The position numbers and the translations under genes were made by a program. From Rhodocyclales bacterium (GTDB lineage Bacteria; Pseudomonadota; Gammaproteobacteria; Burkholderiales; Rhodocyclaceae), in NCBI GenBank assembly GCA_016235805.1, contig JACRIY010000040.1, positions 17,141 to 81,140 of the forward strand: DNA of 64,000 nt. The letters run 5' to 3'. Position 1 is the stretch's first letter. Every line of letters starts with the position of its first letter. Of the stretch, positions 6,812 through 64,000 are shown one piece after another. The notes beneath the pieces were generated by a model that was not told where the DNA came from, did no database searches, and saw only the letters and a program-made list of their open reading frames with translations.

Positions 6812-8173
6812 TCAATGAAGTGCTGCACTGATTTGCACCAGGTCGGCTTCCGAAAGCGTACCGGTAGCCTGCTTGAGGCGCAGGCGATTGAACAGGTAGT
6901 CGTAGCGCGACTGCGCGTAGTCGCGCTTGGCAAGGTACAGGTCGCGCGCGGCATCGAGTACCGGCAACAGCGCATACAGGCCGGTCTTGTGGCCCTCGGC
7001 CTTTGCTTCGAGCGCGCTTTGCTGGGCAACGACACCTTGCTTGAGCGCCTGGACCAGCGTCACACCGCTCAGCGTGGCGTCATAGGACGCACGCGTTACG
7101 CGCTCGATGGCGCGACGTTCCTGCTCGAGTTCTTCCTGGGACTTCTGATAGCGATGTACCGCTTCCTGGGTAACCGCGCTGGTCAACCCGCCTTCGTAGA
7201 TCGGCACGGTCAGGCGCACCGTCAGGTCCGTCGTTTCGGTGTCGCTGCCGCCGCCAAACAGCGTGCTGCCGGCGTCGCGCTGGTTGTGGGTGGCCAGCAG
7301 GTTGACGCTGGGAAAGTGACCGGCACGCTGACGCTCGACCTCCTGATGCGCTACCTGGACCGCTTCGCGCCTGGCCCGCAGCAGCAGGTTCTGCTCCAGC
7401 GCCGCCTCGATCCAGGGTTCGATGGCAGCCGGCTCCGGCGTCTCGAGCGGAAAATCTTCGCGCAGGACCTGCACGTTCTCGATCAGCCGGCCGGTTATCT
7501 CGCGCAATCCCTGACGCGCGTCGCGCAGTTTGTGGCGCGCCTCGATCTCGCGCGCCTGCGCCGCCGAGAATCGCGCCAGGGCGTCATGCTGGTTGGTGAT
7601 CGTACCGAGGCCCGATTTGAGCTTGGCGCGCGCCAATTCGAGCACCTTGCCCACGGATTCGCGCTCCGCAGTGGCAAGTGCCAGATTGTCGGTCGCGGCA
7701 AGGACCACGAGATAGGCCGCGGTGGTGCGCAGCAACATGTCCTGCTCTGCCGCGAGCAGCGTGTACTCGGCCTGCTTGACCACCGCCTTGGCCTGCTCGA
7801 AGCGTTCGATTGCGTCCAGCCGGAAAATCGGCTGATTCACCGACAACGTGTAGTTCTTGGTCGGAAAGGTCGCCACCCCGGCTTTGAAGGTGATGTTCTG
7901 GCTGCTCAGCACACGTTGCCGCGTCTCGATCGCTTCCATGTCGAGCTTGATCGTCGGCAGGAATCCGGCGCGTGCCTGCTCGATGGCCATGCTGCTCGCC
8001 CGGCTCTCGGCCTGGGCGACCCGAAACTTCGGATCGTTCTGGCGCGCCAGTGAATAGGCTTCCAGCAGGGTTTCGCCGCGAGCGGGAATGGCCAGCAGCA
8101 GCGAGGCGCACGCCCAACCCAGAATATGCGCCCAATGCCCGACGCGAGCGGTGATGTATCGATCTTTGGTCAC
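6812..8173 (-). CDS. TolC-family outer-membrane channel protein
   Basis: About 453 residues from the chosen GTG. A signal peptide is evident (MTKDRYITARVGHWAHILGW, then a Leu/Ala core, probable cleavage after IPARG). It is followed by ETLLEAYSLARQNDPKFRVAQAESRAS, the standard start of TolC-type proteins. Two internally homologous halves show long amphipathic helices and the signatures of TolC repeats (NQPIFRLDAIERFEQAKAVV near the first strand pair, VPIYEGGLTSAVTQEAVHRY near the second). The frame is open upstream to TTG at 8215, but the GTG at 8173 places the signal peptide correctly. It would provide the outer-membrane exit for the giant protein together with the adaptors encoded around it. 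It ends 130 bases before the GAF-HlyD gene. A TATAAT element lies about 85 bases upstream. Confidence 0.92.
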   Translation of the reverse strand: MTKDRYITARVGHWAHILGWACASLLLAIPARGETLLEAYSLARQNDPKFRVAQAESRASSMAIEQARAGFLPTIKLDMEAIETRQRVLSSQNITFKAGVATFPTKNYTLSVNQPIFRLDAIERFEQAKAVVKQAEYTLLAAEQDMLLRTTAAYLVVLAATDNLALATAERESVGKVLELARAKLKSGLGTITNQHDALARFSAAQAREIEARHKLRDARQGLREITGRLIENVQVLREDFPLETPEPAAIEPWIEAALEQNLLLRARREAVQVAHQEVERQRAGHFPSVNLLATHNQRDAGSTLFGGGSDTETTDLTVRLTVPIYEGGLTSAVTQEAVHRYQKSQEELEQERRAIERVTRASYDATLSGVTLVQALKQGVVAQQSALEAKAEGHKTGLYALLPVLDAARDLYLAKRDYAQSRYDYLFNRLRLKQATGTLSEADLVQISAALH

Positions 8174-8249
8174 GATTCGATCCGAAATCAATCCAGAGTA
8201 GCACCGTGGCGGCAAATGACGCCGCGCCGGGGCCCGAAAAAATACGTTA

Positions 8250-8262
8250 GCCTTAAATTATA
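8250..8262 (-). promoter_or_regulatory. candidate -10 element (TATAAT) upstream of the TolC gene
   Basis: A perfect TATAAT (8262-8257, minus strand) sits in an AT-rich pocket just after the small adaptor gene's stop codon. Transcription would start near 8250, about 77 bases before the TolC GTG. No convincing -35 box is found at 16-18 bases. This could be an internal promoter driving the TolC, GAF-HlyD, M50-HlyD and SecA-like genes independently of the 54-kb gene upstream. Confidence 0.4.
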
Positions 8263-8280
8263 CAAGCCTTTGAGTTAAAA

Positions 8281-9087
8281 CTATTTTCCGAGCACAACGC
8301 TGCATTTGATGCCGGCCGGAATCTTGTAGTCCGGATTCGGCAGTTGTAGGCGCACGCCCATGGTGCCGCTTGCCGCGTCGATCACCTTGTCCACCACGAC
8401 GACCTTCGCCTGATGGGTGCCGGGGAAGAAAGGCGCGAGGCTGACCTGCCCCGACATGCCGACCCGCACCGACCCGAACAGTCGGGCCGGTGCAATGACC
8501 TCGACGTTGAGCGGATTGATTTGCGCCAGCCGCAGAACTACCGATTTGTCCGAACGAACCAGTTCCCCCGGCGCCAGGCGTCGCTCGACGACCACGCCAT
8601 CGATCGGACTGAAGATGGTCCGCAATTTGAGGGCTTCCTGATCCTTCTTCAGCTCTTCTTCGCGCAGTTTGACTTCCGTCGCCAGTTCGTCGCTCTCCTG
8701 GACCGAGATCAACTGCTTCTCGAGGAGGCTGTCGATTCGCGACAGGCGCCGACGCCCGAACTCGACACGCGCCTCGGTCAGATTGACGGCCGCCGCTTCG
8801 ACGCCAGCCTGCAGCTTTGCGACCACCTGCCCCTTGCGCACGCGATCGCCCCGGTTGACCGTAACTTGTTCCAGCACTCCGTCCACCGGACTGCCGACGT
8901 TGACCGTCATGAAGGGTTCGACGAGGCACTCCAATTCACCGCTCGGCCGGATCATCTCGAAGCTGCGCGCCTCCGCCGTCGACGCAGCGCCAGGCACCGA
9001 CTGCGCCTGAGCGACTGGGGTCTGCGCGAAGACGGCTACGGCCCCCGCGATGATGCCCTTCAGGCAATCGCCGAAAATTGTTCTCAT
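8281..9087 (-). CDS. HlyD/RND-type periplasmic adaptor subunit
   Basis: 268 residues from ATG 9087. The chosen start gives an N-terminal signal (MRTIFGDCLKGIIAGAVAVF, then AQTPVAQAQS with likely cleavage after AQA). The frame is open to a GTG at 9165, but that extension lacks signal features. The mature protein has a first lipoyl half (VNVGSPVDGVLEQVTVNRGD, RVRKGQVVAKL), a helical hairpin rich in Glu/Leu/Lys, a second half (IFSPIDGVVVERRLAPGELV) and beta-barrel strands ending VVLGK. It is short for the family and has no transmembrane helix, so it is probably soluble periplasmic. It is the third adaptor-type protein of the cluster and lies between the giant gene and TolC, which supports a role in the same envelope-spanning channel. 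Confidence 0.88.
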   Translation of the reverse strand: MRTIFGDCLKGIIAGAVAVFAQTPVAQAQSVPGAASTAEARSFEMIRPSGELECLVEPFMTVNVGSPVDGVLEQVTVNRGDRVRKGQVVAKLQAGVEAAAVNLTEARVEFGRRRLSRIDSLLEKQLISVQESDELATEVKLREEELKKDQEALKLRTIFSPIDGVVVERRLAPGELVRSDKSVVLRLAQINPLNVEVIAPARLFGSVRVGMSGQVSLAPFFPGTHQAKVVVVDKVIDAASGTMGVRLQLPNPDYKIPAGIKCSVVLGK

Positions 9088-9155
9088 TGGGTTTTCTGCC
9101 GAAAGAGTAGTGCGAATATTCCTTGGACCACCTGCCCGACCATCAGGCGGGAGGG

Positions 9156-9184
9156 ATGCTACCACTCAATTCATAGCCCGCCAA
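9156..9184 (-). promoter_or_regulatory. possible sigma-70 promoter upstream of the small adaptor gene
   Basis: On the minus strand TTGGCG (9184-9179) and TAGCAT (9161-9156) are separated by 17 bases; each matches the consensus at four of six positions. The position, in the 160-base gap between the giant gene's stop codon and the adaptor ATG, would allow expression of the export genes without transcribing the 54-kb gene. I see no strong terminator in this gap, only a GACCGG...CCGGTC inverted repeat with a loop of about 40 bases. Confidence 0.3.
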
Positions 9185-9247
9185 CGACCGGTTGTCCATC
9201 CGTTTGATTGCAGCGCGAATCCGCGGCGTCATCCGGTCCGGGCCAAG

Positions 9248-64000
<54,753 letters not shown>

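Noticed and set aside
8281..9087. Ordinary RND multidrug efflux adaptor with TolC
   Set aside because: No RND pump gene adjoins it, and the neighbours (giant RTX gene, SecA-like, M50 fusion) point to protein export. Function as drug efflux cannot be excluded but is not supported here.
9181..9247. Rho-independent terminator after the giant gene
   Set aside because: Only a 6-bp inverted repeat (GACCGG/CCGGTC) with a loop of about 40 bases and no T-tract is visible.

Overview
The window is a GC-rich stretch of a Gram-negative bacterial chromosome, with every recognisable gene on the minus strand. A TolC-type outer-membrane protein and three HlyD-type adaptors require a diderm host. The DUF1178 protein, the tRNA-Leu sequence and the base composition suggest a proteobacterium, most likely beta or a related gamma, but no gene here fixes the taxon.

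Layout in transcription order (right to left): (1) one uninterrupted reading frame from the right edge (64000) to 9248. It has 18,250 codons visible and its N terminus lies outside the window. It encodes a giant secreted or surface protein built almost wholly of repeats. (2) A small periplasmic HlyD-type adaptor (9087-8281). (3) A TolC-family outer-membrane channel (8173-6812). (4) A protein with two GAF-like domains, one membrane segment and a HlyD-type periplasmic part (6681-4807). (5) A fusion of a PqqD-like domain, an M50 metalloprotease and a HlyD-type part (4624-2477). (6) A short SecA-like ATPase overlapping it by 8 bases (2484-490). (7) tRNA-Leu(UAA) (397-313). (8) The start of a DUF1178 gene (311 to the left edge), whose ATG lies one base after the tRNA CCA end.

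Items 2-6 look like a dedicated export apparatus for item 1. They supply an outer-membrane channel, three adaptors, an intramembrane protease with a possible peptide-recognition domain, and a SecA-type motor. No ABC, RND or MFS pump and no SecY is encoded in the window, so this is not a standard type I secretion locus. The SecA-like protein also lacks most of the C-terminal half that works with SecYEG in canonical SecA. The closest functional analogy, not homology, is the accessory Sec system of streptococci, in which SecA2 exports giant repetitive adhesins. I consider this cluster the strongest candidate for an undescribed system here.

The giant protein, N to C, contains: about ten ~180-residue repeats (64000-58560); beta-rich modules; a mostly non-repetitive part (55830-53600); ~100-residue repeats (53600-49960); a second non-repetitive part (49950-46990); an RTX-like/GDD region (46990-43000); Calx-beta-like modules; a very long array of ~80-100-residue repeats, perhaps 80-100 copies (about 42100-14990), interrupted by two PPC-like domains and a GDD module; a C-terminal RTX array with a five-unit FG-GAP/VCBS cassette inside it (14260-9860); and an acidic linker, a short hydrophobic segment and an Arg-rich tail. 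I saw no cysteine when reading the translation. There are no gene-free gaps above 300 bases; the largest is 182 bases (4625-4806) and holds a GC-rich hairpin. I found no insertion sequences, integrases, CRISPR arrays or origins.
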